NCBI GenBank assembly: GCA_945891385.1
Contig: CAMDDJ010000023.1
Coordinates: forward strand, 1-45,851
DNA length: 45,851 bases
Direction of reading: 5' to 3'
From: Candidatus Kuenenia stuttgartensis
Lineage (GTDB): Bacteria > Planctomycetota > Planctomycetia > Pirellulales > UBA1268
Part shown: positions 16,027-24,427 of the stretch, in pieces
Numbering within the stretch: position 1 is the stretch's first letter
Layout: every line of letters begins with the position of its first letter
Made by a program: the position numbers and the translations under genes
The notes under the pieces: model-generated
Seen by the model: only the letters and a program-made list of their open reading frames with translations
What the model was told of the DNA's origin: nothing
Database searches by the model: none

Positions 16027-16994
16027 TTGGGAGTGGGAGCGCGAAAGGCGTCGAGCCTGACCGAGCGAAACCAGGCGATCGTCTTGGCGAGCCCTTCCCG
16101 CAGCGGCACCGTAGGCTCCCAGCCGAGCTGCTGCTTGGCGAGCGAGATGTCGGGCCGCCGCCGCTCAGGATCGTCCACCGGCAGCGGTTTCTCGACGAGC
16201 TGGGACGTCGACCCAGTCAGCTCCAGGGTAAGTTCGGCCAGCTCCCGGATCGTGAATTCACCCGGATTGCCGATGTTGACTGGCCCGGTGAACGAATCCG
16301 GGCCATTCATCATGCGGATCATCGCTTCGACAAGGTCGTCGCGGTAGCAGAAGCTTCGCGTCTGGTTGCCCGAGCCGAAGATCGTGATGGGTTCCCCGGC
16401 GAGCGCCTGGCGGATGAAGTTGGACACGACGCGGCCGTCGAATGGGTGCATTCGCGGGCCGTAGGTGTTGAAGATCCGCACGATCCTGACATTCACACCG
16501 TTGTGCCGGTGGTAGTCCATGAATAGGGTCTCGGCAGCCCGCTTCCCCTCGTCGTAGCAGGCACGCGGGCCGATCGGGTTGACCGAGCCGCGGTAGCTCT
16601 CAGGCTGGGGATGAACCTCCGGGTCGCCGTAGACCTCGCTCGTGGAAGCCTGGAGGATCTTGGCGCGACACCGGCGGGCCATGCCCAGCAGGTTGATCGC
16701 CCCCATCACACTCGTTTTCATCGTCTTGATGGGGTTGTATTGGTAATGGCCCGGCGAGGCCGGGCAGGCGAGGTTGTAGATCTCGTCCACCTCGAGCCAG
16801 AGCGGGTGGATGATGTCGTGGCGGATGAGTTCGAAGTTGGGAGCCGAGAGCAGGTGGGCGACGTTCGACTTCTGGCTCGTGAAGAAGTTGTCGACGCAGA
16901 CCACGTCGTGGCCCGCCGCGACCAGCCGCTCACAGAGATGACTGCCAAGGAAGCCGGCTCCACCGGTCACGAGAATCCGCTTGATCGAGGCCAT
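16020..16994 (-). CDS. UDP-glucuronate decarboxylase (UDP-xylose synthase)
   Basis: An extended SDR enzyme that oxidises and decarboxylates UDP-glucuronate to UDP-xylose or its 4-keto form, a nucleotide-sugar source for envelope glycans. The 324-aa product has GGAGFLG (11-17) for NAD+, TSE at 118-120 and Y147-x3-K151 as catalytic groups, [12 protein letters not shown] near 74-85 and [11 protein letters not shown], all characteristic of UXS. ATG 16994 has CCAGGA about 9 nt upstream. It is transcribed divergently from the hydroxypyruvate isomerase gene and overlaps the VanZ-like stop. dTDP-glucose dehydratases are the nearest alternative but lack this NLACPASP signature. Confidence 0.93.
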   Translation of the reverse strand: MASIKRILVTGGAGFLGSHLCERLVAAGHDVVCVDNFFTSQKSNVAHLLSAPNFELIRHDIIHPLWLEVDEIYNLACPASPGHYQYNPIKTMKTSVMGAINLLGMARRCRAKILQASTSEVYGDPEVHPQPESYRGSVNPIGPRACYDEGKRAAETLFMDYHRHNGVNVRIVRIFNTYGPRMHPFDGRVVSNFIRQALAGEPITIFGSGNQTRSFCYRDDLVEAMIRMMNGPDSFTGPVNIGNPGEFTIRELAELTLELTGSTSQLVEKPLPVDDPERRRPDISLAKQQLGWEPTVPLREGLAKTIAWFRSVRLDAFRAPTPNY

Positions 16995-17105
16995 CGCGTC
17001 GTCCTGGAGTGGATCACCGGCCCGCTCCACAGGGCCGCCCTGGCGTGGTAGTGTACCGGCCCGGCATGGCCCATGCCGTTACCACGACACCAGAGGAGTT
17101 CCGTG

Positions 17106-17939
17106 ATGGCCAGATCCGCTGGCGGTATCAAGCAGTCGATCGTTCACTGGTGCTTCAACCTCTGCGGTGACAACTGGAGCACCGACCGGATCTGCCAGGT
17201 CGCCCAGGAAATCGGCTACGGCTCGATCGAACTGGCCGACCGTGCAGAGTGGCCCACAATCCTGAAGCACGGACTGGCGATCGCAATCGCTCCCAACGGC
17301 ATGCCGGGCGCGATGTTCATGAAGGGGCTCAATAATCCCGCCTACCACGCCGAGGTGATCGCCCGCACCACCGAGACCATCGACGCCTGCGCCGCCGCCG
17401 GTGTGCCCAAGGTGATCGCCTTCACCGGCTACAAGTGGCGGAATGCCGAAGACCCCACGAGCGGTGAGATCTCGGCTGCCGAGGGAGCCGATCACTGCGT
17501 CGCGGGCCTGAAGGCGCTTGCCGGCCACGCCGAGAAGCAGGGAGTCACCCTCTGCCTCGAGCACCTCAACACCCGCGACGACACGCACCCCATGAAGGGC
17601 CATCCCGGCTACCAGGGGGACGACGTCGAGTACGTGGCGAATATCGTCCGGCGGGTCGGCTCCGACCGGGTCAAGATGCTGTTCGACGTCTACCACGTGC
17701 AGGTGATGAACGGCGACGTGATCCGCCGCATCGGCCAATGCCAGGACGTGATCGGCCACATCCACACCGCCGGCTGCCCCGGCCGCGGCGAACTCGACGC
17801 GAACCAGGAGATCAACTTCCCGCCGATCATGCGGAAGCTCCTGGAGATCGGCTACGACGGCTACGTGGGTCAGGAGTTCATCCCCACCCGCGACCCGCTC
17901 TCCGGCCTCCGGGAAGCCTTCGACGTTTGCAACGTGTAG
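17106..17939 (+). CDS. Hydroxypyruvate isomerase-family TIM-barrel protein
   Basis: 277 aa of the xylose-isomerase-like TIM-barrel fold. Visible metal/catalytic positions are LCLEHLN (Glu near 151), FDVYHVQ (Asp near 193), HIHTAGCPGRGELD (near 218) and GQEF (Glu near 256), matching hydroxypyruvate isomerase (Hyi), which interconverts hydroxypyruvate and tartronate semialdehyde. Related sugar epimerases share the fold, so substrate is not certain. AGAGGAG at 17092-17098, 7 nt before the ATG, fixes the start. No signal peptide is visible. A glycerate kinase gene, which could act in the same route, lies 2.8 kb away beyond the GH25 gene. Confidence 0.88.
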   Translation: MARSAGGIKQSIVHWCFNLCGDNWSTDRICQVAQEIGYGSIELADRAEWPTILKHGLAIAIAPNGMPGAMFMKGLNNPAYHAEVIARTTETIDACAAAGVPKVIAFTGYKWRNAEDPTSGEISAAEGADHCVAGLKALAGHAEKQGVTLCLEHLNTRDDTHPMKGHPGYQGDDVEYVANIVRRVGSDRVKMLFDVYHVQVMNGDVIRRIGQCQDVIGHIHTAGCPGRGELDANQEINFPPIMRKLLEIGYDGYVGQEFIPTRDPLSGLREAFDVCNV

Positions 17940-18277
17940 CACGCCCACCCGGGCCTGGGGCCAGGTTTTCCGAGACGAGCCTGCCAACCCCTCACGTCAG
18001 GAAAAAACGTTTGCCGGGAGGGTGTTCCCATACCCCGAGAGCCGGCGTTGGCGGCAAGCAAAGGCCGGATGCCGAAAGCGCAGCCGGCATCGAGCGAGCG
18101 GAGGGCAGGATGCCCGCAGCGAGCGTCCGGCGACGGGGTATGGGAACACCCGACCCCACGACGGGTGACACCGATCGTGGCCGGACGGGCCAGCCACCGG
18201 GCTACCCTTTTCGAGGTAGCCGAGGCCCCGATGCCGATCGGGCGACCTGGACGAAACGGCGGTGTAGCATCGAAGGC
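17940..18277. other. Intergenic region with a structured element
   Basis: 338 bp between the hydroxypyruvate isomerase gene and the GH25 gene. Besides the module at 18020-18151 it has TAGCAT at 18265-18270, 7 nt before the proposed GTG start of the next gene, without a recognisable -35 box. The frame of the next gene is open through the region, but that reading covers the repeat and gives Arg/Pro-rich sequence. Confidence 0.6.
18020..18151 (+). other. 132-nt structured module related to element A
   Basis: Closed by a perfect 17-bp inverted repeat: GGGTGTTCCCATACCCC (18020-18036) and its complement (18135-18151). Inside are GATGCCG/CGGCATC and GGGCA-GGA-TGCCC (18103-18115). It shares AGCGAGCGTCCGGCGACGGGG-type sequence and layout with 4790-4919, but the closing arms differ and still pair. 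It could be an RNA domain, a terminator or a non-autonomous mobile unit. Confidence 0.65.
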
Positions 18278-20857
18278 GTGACGCCACTCCGCCTCCATCA
18301 CTGGCTCTGGGTGCCGTGCGCGCTTGTGGCGCTCACGACCGACGCGGCTGCCCAGAGTTCGGGCAACCGGGTGCTCGGGATCGACGTCTCGGCCTGGCAG
18401 GGCAACATCTCGCAGACGACGTGGAACAATCTCCGCACCGTCGACAACCGGCACTTCGTCTTCGTGCGGGCGACTCGCGGCGGCACGACGGGCGTCGACA
18501 AGCGGGCCGGCGGATTTCCCTCCTCCGACAACACGTCCTTCACGCTGTCCCAGCGATACGACGATCCTTACTTCGTCCAGAACATGAACCGGGCGACGGC
18601 GGCCGGGATGTTTGCCGGCTCCTATCACTTCGCCCGTCCCGACATCGTCTCGACCACGACGAACTCGGGCGGCATCGCCAATTCGGCCCGGGACGAGGCC
18701 GACCACTACCTGCAGATGGCAGGCGTGTTCATGCGGCCCGGCTACCTGCTTCCCACCTTCGACCTCGAGGCCGGCGACGGCATCCGGACCGACAACGAAC
18801 TCGCGCAGTATTCGATCGACTTCTCGAACAGGATCTACGAGGCGATGCAGATCCGCCCGATGATCTACATCAACGGAAACTACGCCCACAACGTGTTGGG
18901 CGGGGCGGCGGCGGCGCGGCGAGATCAGCTGGCCAAGCCCGCCGCGACGCGGCCGAGCCTTGCCGGTCCCGCCTTCAGTCAGATGTGGCTCGCGCGGTAT
19001 GTGAATCAGGCCGACCCAGATGCCATCAACGTGCAGTCGGGCCACCCCAATAGCGGGCTCTCGACGGTGTATGGCCCTTGGGACGACCACGGCAATTCCC
19101 ATCCCTGGGTGTTTTGGCAATACGCCAGCACCGGCAGGCTGGCCAGCTTTAACAACGGCAACAGCAATCTCGACTTCAACGTGCTCCAGGGCGGGATGGA
19201 GTATCTGGCCGACCAGCTCGTGCCAGCCGTCTGGTGGACCGACGCGAGCGGCGACTGGAGCACGCTTGCCAACTGGAACAGCGGGCAGAGCGTCACGGCG
19301 CCCATCCGCGCCCCGGATCAACTCGCGGCCATCGGCACCCAGACGATGCCCGTGCCCCGCCTGCCCGGGGCGGCCGGCACCGGGCCGACCTCGGGTCGCT
19401 ACGACACCGTGATTCTCGATCGGCCGAACGCCGACATCACCGTCACGCTGAGCTCGGGCACGCACGACATCCGCAAGCTCTACCTCCGTGAATCCTTCGC
19501 CATGACCGGCGGATCGCTCACCGTAAATTATGTTCCCGTGGCGGAGTCGACGCCGATGTCGGTGCAGGTTTCCGCGGCAGCGTCGATCTCCGGCGGCGGG
19601 CGGCTGGCCGCCCATACCATTCACGTCGACGCGGCCCGAACGCTCACCGCGGACGACGCAACGCTGACCTTCGAGACGCTGCGGCTCGACCGGGGCACCG
19701 CCCCCGCGACCCTCGCCGTACGAGGCGACCTTGCAGTCGTGGGCACCGCGGGCCGCACGGCCTCGATCGGCACGAGCAGCGGTTCGGCCGCCACCGGCCG
19801 GATCGATCTCACGGGCGGGGTGCGGACGATCAGCGTGGCTGAGGGGACCGCCGCGATCGATCTTGCCCTCGCCGTGCCGCTCCAAAACGGCGGGCTGACA
19901 AAGTCGGGGCTCGGCACCATGGAACTGACCGCTGCCAACACCCACACCGGCCCCACGACCGTCGCGGCGGGAACACTCCAGGTGAGCCATGCGAGCGGAC
20001 TCGGCTCCTCGCCGGTCACGGTCGCACCCGGAGCCACGCTCGCCGTCGGAGCCGGGATCAGCATCCAGACACCGTCGGTCGTCGTGAATGGCGGAACGCT
20101 ATCCGCTGCGACCCTGGCCGTGAACGACACGACCGGCATTCGGTCGCTCGCAATCAACGCCGGCACGGTGGCGGGCACGCCCACCGTTGCGATCACGACC
20201 GGCGGCCTGCTGGCCCTGGCCCCCGGTGCCCGAGTGGTCGTGGGATTGGCGGGGCTGTGGGTCGATCAGACGGTCTCCGGCGGCAGGCTCGATCTCGGGG
20301 CAGGGCAGGTCACCATCGCCGGGGGCGGCATCACGGCCGCCGATCTGCGAGCCGACCTGATCGCCGGTCGCAACGGCGGCTCCTGGAACGGTGCCACCGG
20401 GATCACGTCGGTCGCCGCCACCGCCGCGGGTGGAACCCGGGCGGTTGGGTACCTCGTCGAAGCCAACGGCGGAGCGCGGGTGTCGTTCGCTGCGTCGGGC
20501 GACGTCGACCTCAGCGGCAGCGTCGACGTCTTCGACCTCGTCACCATCAATAGCGGAGGCCGATACGGCACCGGTGCGGCAAGCATCTGGAGCCAGGGCG
20601 ACTTCAACTACGATGGCGTGACGAACGTCTTCGACCTGGTCGGCGTCAACACCTCAGGCGCCTATGGCCGCGGGGGCTACTTCCCCTCGGTACCAGCCGG
20701 AGACGGCGTCGCCGGCCTGGTGGCCGTGCCCGAGCCTCACGGGCTGGTGCTCGTCGCGCTCGCCGGGGTGCTTGCCGCGACGATCCGCAGGTCGGCCACA
20801 TTCGTGCCTGTGGGACCGGTTTCGATCAGCCCGCCCGCCGCGGCGAGCAGGGGGTAG
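18278..20857 (+). CDS. Secreted GH25 lysozyme with beta-strand repeat, dockerin-like and PEP-CTERM regions
   Basis: 859 aa. Signal peptide (about 1-25), then a GH25 muramidase domain (about 31-310) with GIDVSAWQG (Asp36), FDLEAG (Asp162, Glu164) and WQYAS, as in enzymes cleaving peptidoglycan glycan strands. The middle is beta-rich and includes an autotransporter-associated strand repeat (LTKSGLGTMELTAANTHTG, about 535-575). Residues about 741-800 hold two dockerin-like calcium loops (DVDLSGSVDVFDLV, DFNYDGVTNVFDLV). VPEP at 817-820, a hydrophobic helix and Arg-Arg form a PEP-CTERM sorting signal. A 20-residue tail after it is encoded opposite the glycerate kinase 3' end. The GTG at 18278 is the best fit for the signal peptide, but lacks a convincing ribosome site. 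Confidence 0.88.
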   Translation: MTPLRLHHWLWVPCALVALTTDAAAQSSGNRVLGIDVSAWQGNISQTTWNNLRTVDNRHFVFVRATRGGTTGVDKRAGGFPSSDNTSFTLSQRYDDPYFVQNMNRATAAGMFAGSYHFARPDIVSTTTNSGGIANSARDEADHYLQMAGVFMRPGYLLPTFDLEAGDGIRTDNELAQYSIDFSNRIYEAMQIRPMIYINGNYAHNVLGGAAAARRDQLAKPAATRPSLAGPAFSQMWLARYVNQADPDAINVQSGHPNSGLSTVYGPWDDHGNSHPWVFWQYASTGRLASFNNGNSNLDFNVLQGGMEYLADQLVPAVWWTDASGDWSTLANWNSGQSVTAPIRAPDQLAAIGTQTMPVPRLPGAAGTGPTSGRYDTVILDRPNADITVTLSSGTHDIRKLYLRESFAMTGGSLTVNYVPVAESTPMSVQVSAAASISGGGRLAAHTIHVDAARTLTADDATLTFETLRLDRGTAPATLAVRGDLAVVGTAGRTASIGTSSGSAATGRIDLTGGVRTISVAEGTAAIDLALAVPLQNGGLTKSGLGTMELTAANTHTGPTTVAAGTLQVSHASGLGSSPVTVAPGATLAVGAGISIQTPSVVVNGGTLSAATLAVNDTTGIRSLAINAGTVAGTPTVAITTGGLLALAPGARVVVGLAGLWVDQTVSGGRLDLGAGQVTIAGGGITAADLRADLIAGRNGGSWNGATGITSVAATAAGGTRAVGYLVEANGGARVSFAASGDVDLSGSVDVFDLVTINSGGRYGTGAASIWSQGDFNYDGVTNVFDLVGVNTSGAYGRGGYFPSVPAGDGVAGLVAVPEPHGLVLVALAGVLAATIRRSATFVPVGPVSISPPAAASRG

Positions 20858-22164
20858 GCGTCGCAGCGGGCGACCGCTCCGGCACGATCGAGGCGGTGCT
20901 GATCAATCGCCGCCGCCACGGTCGCGTCGACCAGTCCGCCGGCGGCGGTGGTCGGGCCGTCCTCCCCGTCGGTACCGAGGCTCGCGATGGCGAGCGGCCC
21001 CGGCCAGTCGTGGTCGAGTGCCAACAGCGCGGCGACGGCCGTCTGCTGGTTGCGGCCGCCGAGGCCGTGGTCGCTGGGCAGCCGCACGATCGCCTCGCCT
21101 CCTTCGACGAGGCATCGCGGCAGGCCGTCGGTAGCGGCTTCGTCAACGAGGCGAAGGCCAGTCTGGGCGAGCCGCACACCGACCTCGTTGGCCGTCTCGA
21201 CGGCTCCCGGCTCCGCATGGCGGACCGTCACGAGATAGCCGAGCTCACGCGCGGCCCGAGCCGCAGCCTCCACGGCCGTGGCATTGCTCCCGATCAGGAC
21301 GTGATCGACGCGGCAGCCGGCCGGGGTCGTCCACCCACCCTGTGGCGAGACCTCGACCGGGGCAGGCCGATCTCGATGCCGATCCTGCTCGAGCATGCCG
21401 ACGAGTCTGGGTGCGACGCCGGCGGCGATCGCTCCATACCTCCCGAGCACCCGCAACGCCGTGGCGGCATCATCTCCCGGCAAGCAGGGCCCCGAGGCGA
21501 TCGACTCGAGCGGATCGCCGATCACGTCGGAGAGCACGAGCGTCACGAGCCGACCTGCCGAGCAGGCTCGGGCCAGCCCGCCCCCCTTGACGTCGCTGGC
21601 CGCCCGACGAACGGCATTGAGCTCGCGGATGTCGGCCCCGGCCGCGGCGAGAAACGTCGTGACGGCGATCTTCTCGGCCAAGGGAATGCCCTGGCGTGCC
21701 GCGGCCAGGACGGCCGATCCGCCACCGCTGATCACGGCGATCACGACATCGCTCGGGCCGAGCCCGCCGACCAGGGCGAGCATCTCCCGCGTCGCGGCCT
21801 CGGCCCTGTCAGTCGGGAGATTGATGCCGGGGGGACGCGTCTCCCGAACCGCGATGCCGGGAATCGACCGGCCGGAACCTTCAGGCACGCTCACAAGCCC
21901 TGCGATCCGCTCGGCGGCCACGCCGCCGGCCACGAGCACACCCGCCACGCCCTTCGCCATCGCGGCCGCCGCCTTGCCGCCACCGACCACCAGCACCCGC
22001 GTGGCTGGACCGATGTCACAGCCCGGCTCGAGCGGCAGGCCATCCACCGTCAGCCGGCCACCAGCCAGGGCCAGCCGACGGCGGACCAGCCGCTCCGGCT
22101 CGACCGCCGCCAATCCGGCCCGGGCGATGGTATCGAGGTCGACGCGGACCAATCGCAACGGCAT
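20737..22164 (-). CDS. Glycerate 2-kinase, MOFRL family
   Basis: 475 aa of the GckA/TtuD type, which phosphorylates D-glycerate to 2-phosphoglycerate. The N-terminal DUF4147 domain shows VVGGGKAAAAMAKG (near 57-70), SVPEG and ISGGGSAVL; the C-terminal MOFRL domain shows GGRNQQTAVAALLAL, SLGTDGEDGPTTAAGG and the final TGPTGTNVADLR. The conserved part ends near 20788; the last 16 residues are low-complexity and encoded opposite the PEP-CTERM helix of the convergent gene. It starts 3 nt after the stop of the upstream gene, so the two are co-transcribed. With the nearby hydroxypyruvate isomerase it could serve glyoxylate or hydroxypyruvate assimilation. Confidence 0.93.
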   Translation of the reverse strand: MPLRLVRVDLDTIARAGLAAVEPERLVRRRLALAGGRLTVDGLPLEPGCDIGPATRVLVVGGGKAAAAMAKGVAGVLVAGGVAAERIAGLVSVPEGSGRSIPGIAVRETRPPGINLPTDRAEAATREMLALVGGLGPSDVVIAVISGGGSAVLAAARQGIPLAEKIAVTTFLAAAGADIRELNAVRRAASDVKGGGLARACSAGRLVTLVLSDVIGDPLESIASGPCLPGDDAATALRVLGRYGAIAAGVAPRLVGMLEQDRHRDRPAPVEVSPQGGWTTPAGCRVDHVLIGSNATAVEAAARAARELGYLVTVRHAEPGAVETANEVGVRLAQTGLRLVDEAATDGLPRCLVEGGEAIVRLPSDHGLGGRNQQTAVAALLALDHDWPGPLAIASLGTDGEDGPTTAAGGLVDATVAAAIDQHRLDRAGAVARCDAYPLLAAAGGLIETGPTGTNVADLRIVAASTPASATSTSP

Positions 22165-22167
22165 GGC

Positions 22168-23022
22168 TCACCCGTCACCACGGGCCGGAAAGTTCTTCGG
22201 GTCGAATCGCGACAGGTCGATGCCGCCGCGAGCTTCCTCTTCCAAGAGTTTCATGCGCATCTCCAGCCGTTCGAGCCGACGGGCGAGGAGCGCGGGGGAT
22301 TCAGCGGAGGGGGCGGCGGTCTTGACCCGTGGGATGGACGGATAGCCGAGCTGCCGCTGGAGCGCCGCGAAGAAGAAGAGCGGGTCCTTCCCTCGGTTGG
22401 CCCGGGCGATCCGCCCTTCCTTGGCACCGAACAGAATCGGGCGGTCGGGCTCGCCTCCCTCCCGGCCCGCCAGGAGCGCGTCCCGCTTTTCGAGCCGCCA
22501 ATACTCGGGGCTGCGCACGAACACGAGATCGGCCAAATCGATCAGACCGACCTGCCGGGCCACCATGCGGATCCAGTCTTTCCAGTCGGTGTTGAAGATG
22601 TCGTCGTCGGCCACGGCGGCAAGGCCGTGGGCATAGTCGAGCCGATTCCGGGAGAGGCACTCGAAGCGATAGAAGAAGAGGCCCTGCGGCGATGCCCCCT
22701 CGCTCCGATAGGCGGCCTCTCGCTCGAGGATCGCCAGCGCCGTCCGGATGTCGAACCGCCCCCCCTCCTCCTCGGCTGTCGCGATCACGAAGGTCTGAAA
22801 GGCGGTGAAGTAGTGAGGCAGGCGGGCCAGCGCGGTAGAGAATGTGCCGACGAGCTTCAACTCGCCCACGAGATAGCCGATGGCCAGAGGCAGTTTCGAC
22901 GTGGCAAGCACCTCTTCGCCGATGGCCGCCAACGCCTCCTGGGCGGCAATTCCGGCCGTAATCCGCTCCCCGAACGACCGGAACAGATAGGCCTGTTCGA
23001 TGTATTCCTCCCGGTCGAGCAT
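22168..23022 (-). CDS. Conserved-type hypothetical protein upstream of glycerate kinase
   Basis: 284 aa, soluble, not recognised. It opens MLDREEYIEQAYLFRSFGER and is rich in aromatic and charged residues, with a mid segment AVADDDIFNTDWKDWIRMVARQVG and a C-terminal coiled-coil-like stretch (LARRLERLEMRMKLLEEEA). No signal peptide or transmembrane helix. The ORF is well formed, with a good N-terminus at the only nearby ATG, and ends 3 nt before glycerate kinase, suggesting a shared transcript and perhaps related function. Its promoter region is shared with the divergent ribBA. Confidence 0.75.
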   Translation of the reverse strand: MLDREEYIEQAYLFRSFGERITAGIAAQEALAAIGEEVLATSKLPLAIGYLVGELKLVGTFSTALARLPHYFTAFQTFVIATAEEEGGRFDIRTALAILEREAAYRSEGASPQGLFFYRFECLSRNRLDYAHGLAAVADDDIFNTDWKDWIRMVARQVGLIDLADLVFVRSPEYWRLEKRDALLAGREGGEPDRPILFGAKEGRIARANRGKDPLFFFAALQRQLGYPSIPRVKTAAPSAESPALLARRLERLEMRMKLLEEEARGGIDLSRFDPKNFPARGDG

Positions 23023-23086
23023 CGGTGGCCTGCGGCGAAAATGACACGTTGCCGGCGGCCGCCGTCGGCGGCTCGCCGCTTCATCC

Positions 23087-23092
23087 TATAAT
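23087..23092 (+). promoter_or_regulatory. Consensus -10 box upstream of ribBA
   Basis: TATAAT, a perfect sigma-70 -10 hexamer in otherwise GC-rich DNA, about 55 nt before the ribBA ATG. No good -35 box lies 16-18 nt upstream. The leader then contains the palindrome CCAGGGCCCCACCCTGG (23101-23117). I do not see an FMN riboswitch. Confidence 0.5.
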
Positions 23093-23147
23093 CGAACGCA
23101 CCAGGGCCCCACCCTGGTCGTCCGCTTTGCCCCCTGGCGCCCCCCTC

Positions 23148-24353
23148 ATGTCCGGTCAATTCTCCACCATCGACGCCGCGGTGGCTGCCATCCGAAGGGG
23201 TGATGTGGTGATCGTGGTGGACGCGGAAGACCGCGAGAATGAGGGCGACTTCATCTGCGCCGCCGACGCCGTCACGCCGGAGATCGTGAACTTCATGATC
23301 ACGCACGGCCGCGGGCAGGTCTGCGTGCCGATTCTGCCGGATGTCGCCGCCCGGCTCGATCTTCCGATGATGTGCGCCGCCAACTCGTCGCCGCTGGGAA
23401 CCGCCTACACGGTGCCCGTCGATCACATCTCCGCCAAGACGGGCATCACAGCCGCCGAACGGGCCACGGCCATCGCGGCCCTCGCTGACCCGGCCAGCCA
23501 GCCGACCGACTTCGTCCGCCCCGGCCATCTCTTCCCACTGGTCGCGAAGGAAGGTGGCGTGCTCCGCCGGGCGGGCCACACCGAGGCGGCCGTCGATCTG
23601 GCCCGAATGGCCGGTCGCCCGCCGGCCGGCGTGCTCTGCGAGATCCTCGACGAATCCGGCAACCGAGCCAACCGTGAAGCGCTCTCGAAATTGGCCGCCG
23701 AGCACACACTCGAGATCATCTCGATCGAGGAGTTGATCCGGGTCCGCCGCTCGCGGGAAAAACTCGTCGAGCGGACCGCTGAGGCCGAACTACCGACCAA
23801 ATGGGGCCGATTCCGGATCATCGCCTACCAGGTGAAGTTTGAAAGCCAGCAGCCGATTGTGCTCGTGATGGGCGATCCGACTGCCGTGGCCGCGCCGCTC
23901 GTGCGGCTTCACTCTTCCTGCTTCACCGGCGACCTGCTCGACAGCCTGCGGTGCGACTGCGGCGACCAGCTTCGCCTGGCGCTCGAGATGATCGGAAGCG
24001 AAGGGACGGGCGTGCTCGTCTACCTTCCTCAGGAAGGCCGCGGGATCGGGCTCGTGGAGAAGATCAAGGCCTACGCGCTCCAAGACCAGGGGCTCGACAC
24101 CGTCGAGGCAAACCTGGCGCTCGGCTTCAAGGCCGATGCCCGTGACTACGGCATCGGAATCCAGCTCCTCAAGGATCTCGGGCTGCGGCAGGTTCGATTG
24201 TTGACCAACAATCCCAAGAAGACCGACGCCTTTATCTACGGAGGGTTCGATCTCGAAGTCGTAGACCAAGTGCCGATCCTGCCTCAGGTCCACGAGTTCA
24301 ACGAGCGGTATCTCGCCACCAAGCGGGAAAAACTCGGGCACCGCTTCCCCTGA
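23148..24353 (+). CDS. ribBA: Bifunctional DHBP synthase / GTP cyclohydrolase II
   Basis: Supplies both riboflavin precursors: dihydroxybutanone phosphate from ribulose 5-phosphate (RibB half, about 1-200) and the pyrimidine from GTP (RibA half, about 205-401). RibB motifs are EDRENEGD at 27-34 and RRAGHTEAAVDLARMAG. RibA shows the zinc ligands C258, C269 and C271 (SSCFTGDLLDSLRCDCG), QEGRGIGL, and TNNPKK near the end. The 401-aa length is normal for a fusion. The ATG at 23148 gives the standard N-terminus, although no clear Shine-Dalgarno sequence is present. It is transcribed alone, between a divergent hypothetical gene and the ABC importer operon. Confidence 0.96.
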   Translation: MSGQFSTIDAAVAAIRRGDVVIVVDAEDRENEGDFICAADAVTPEIVNFMITHGRGQVCVPILPDVAARLDLPMMCAANSSPLGTAYTVPVDHISAKTGITAAERATAIAALADPASQPTDFVRPGHLFPLVAKEGGVLRRAGHTEAAVDLARMAGRPPAGVLCEILDESGNRANREALSKLAAEHTLEIISIEELIRVRRSREKLVERTAEAELPTKWGRFRIIAYQVKFESQQPIVLVMGDPTAVAAPLVRLHSSCFTGDLLDSLRCDCGDQLRLALEMIGSEGTGVLVYLPQEGRGIGLVEKIKAYALQDQGLDTVEANLALGFKADARDYGIGIQLLKDLGLRQVRLLTNNPKKTDAFIYGGFDLEVVDQVPILPQVHEFNERYLATKREKLGHRFP

Positions 24354-24361
24354 CCTTCCGG

Positions 24362-24391
24362 TTGACCCGACCGTGGCGATCGCCGTAGCAT
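24362..24391 (+). promoter_or_regulatory. Predicted promoter of the peptide ABC operon
   Basis: TTGACC (24362-24367, 5/6), an 18-nt spacer and TAGCAT (24386-24391, 4/6). Start near 24399 would leave a leader of about 30 nt with GGGAG (24417-24421) placed 6 nt before the ATG at 24428. Confidence 0.55.
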
Positions 24392-24427
24392 CCGAGGTTT
24401 TCCGGCCGAAATCCTCGGGAGACCGGC

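Noticed and set aside
17870-19990. Long minus-strand open frame (706 codons) opposite the GH25 gene
   Set aside because: It mirrors the codon bias of the real gene, is low in complexity with no motif, and the plus strand has clear domains.
20896-23091. Plus-strand open frame of about 730 codons opposite glycerate kinase and its partner
   Set aside because: It covers two real genes on the other strand and contains only Arg/Gly/Asp-rich sequence without motifs.
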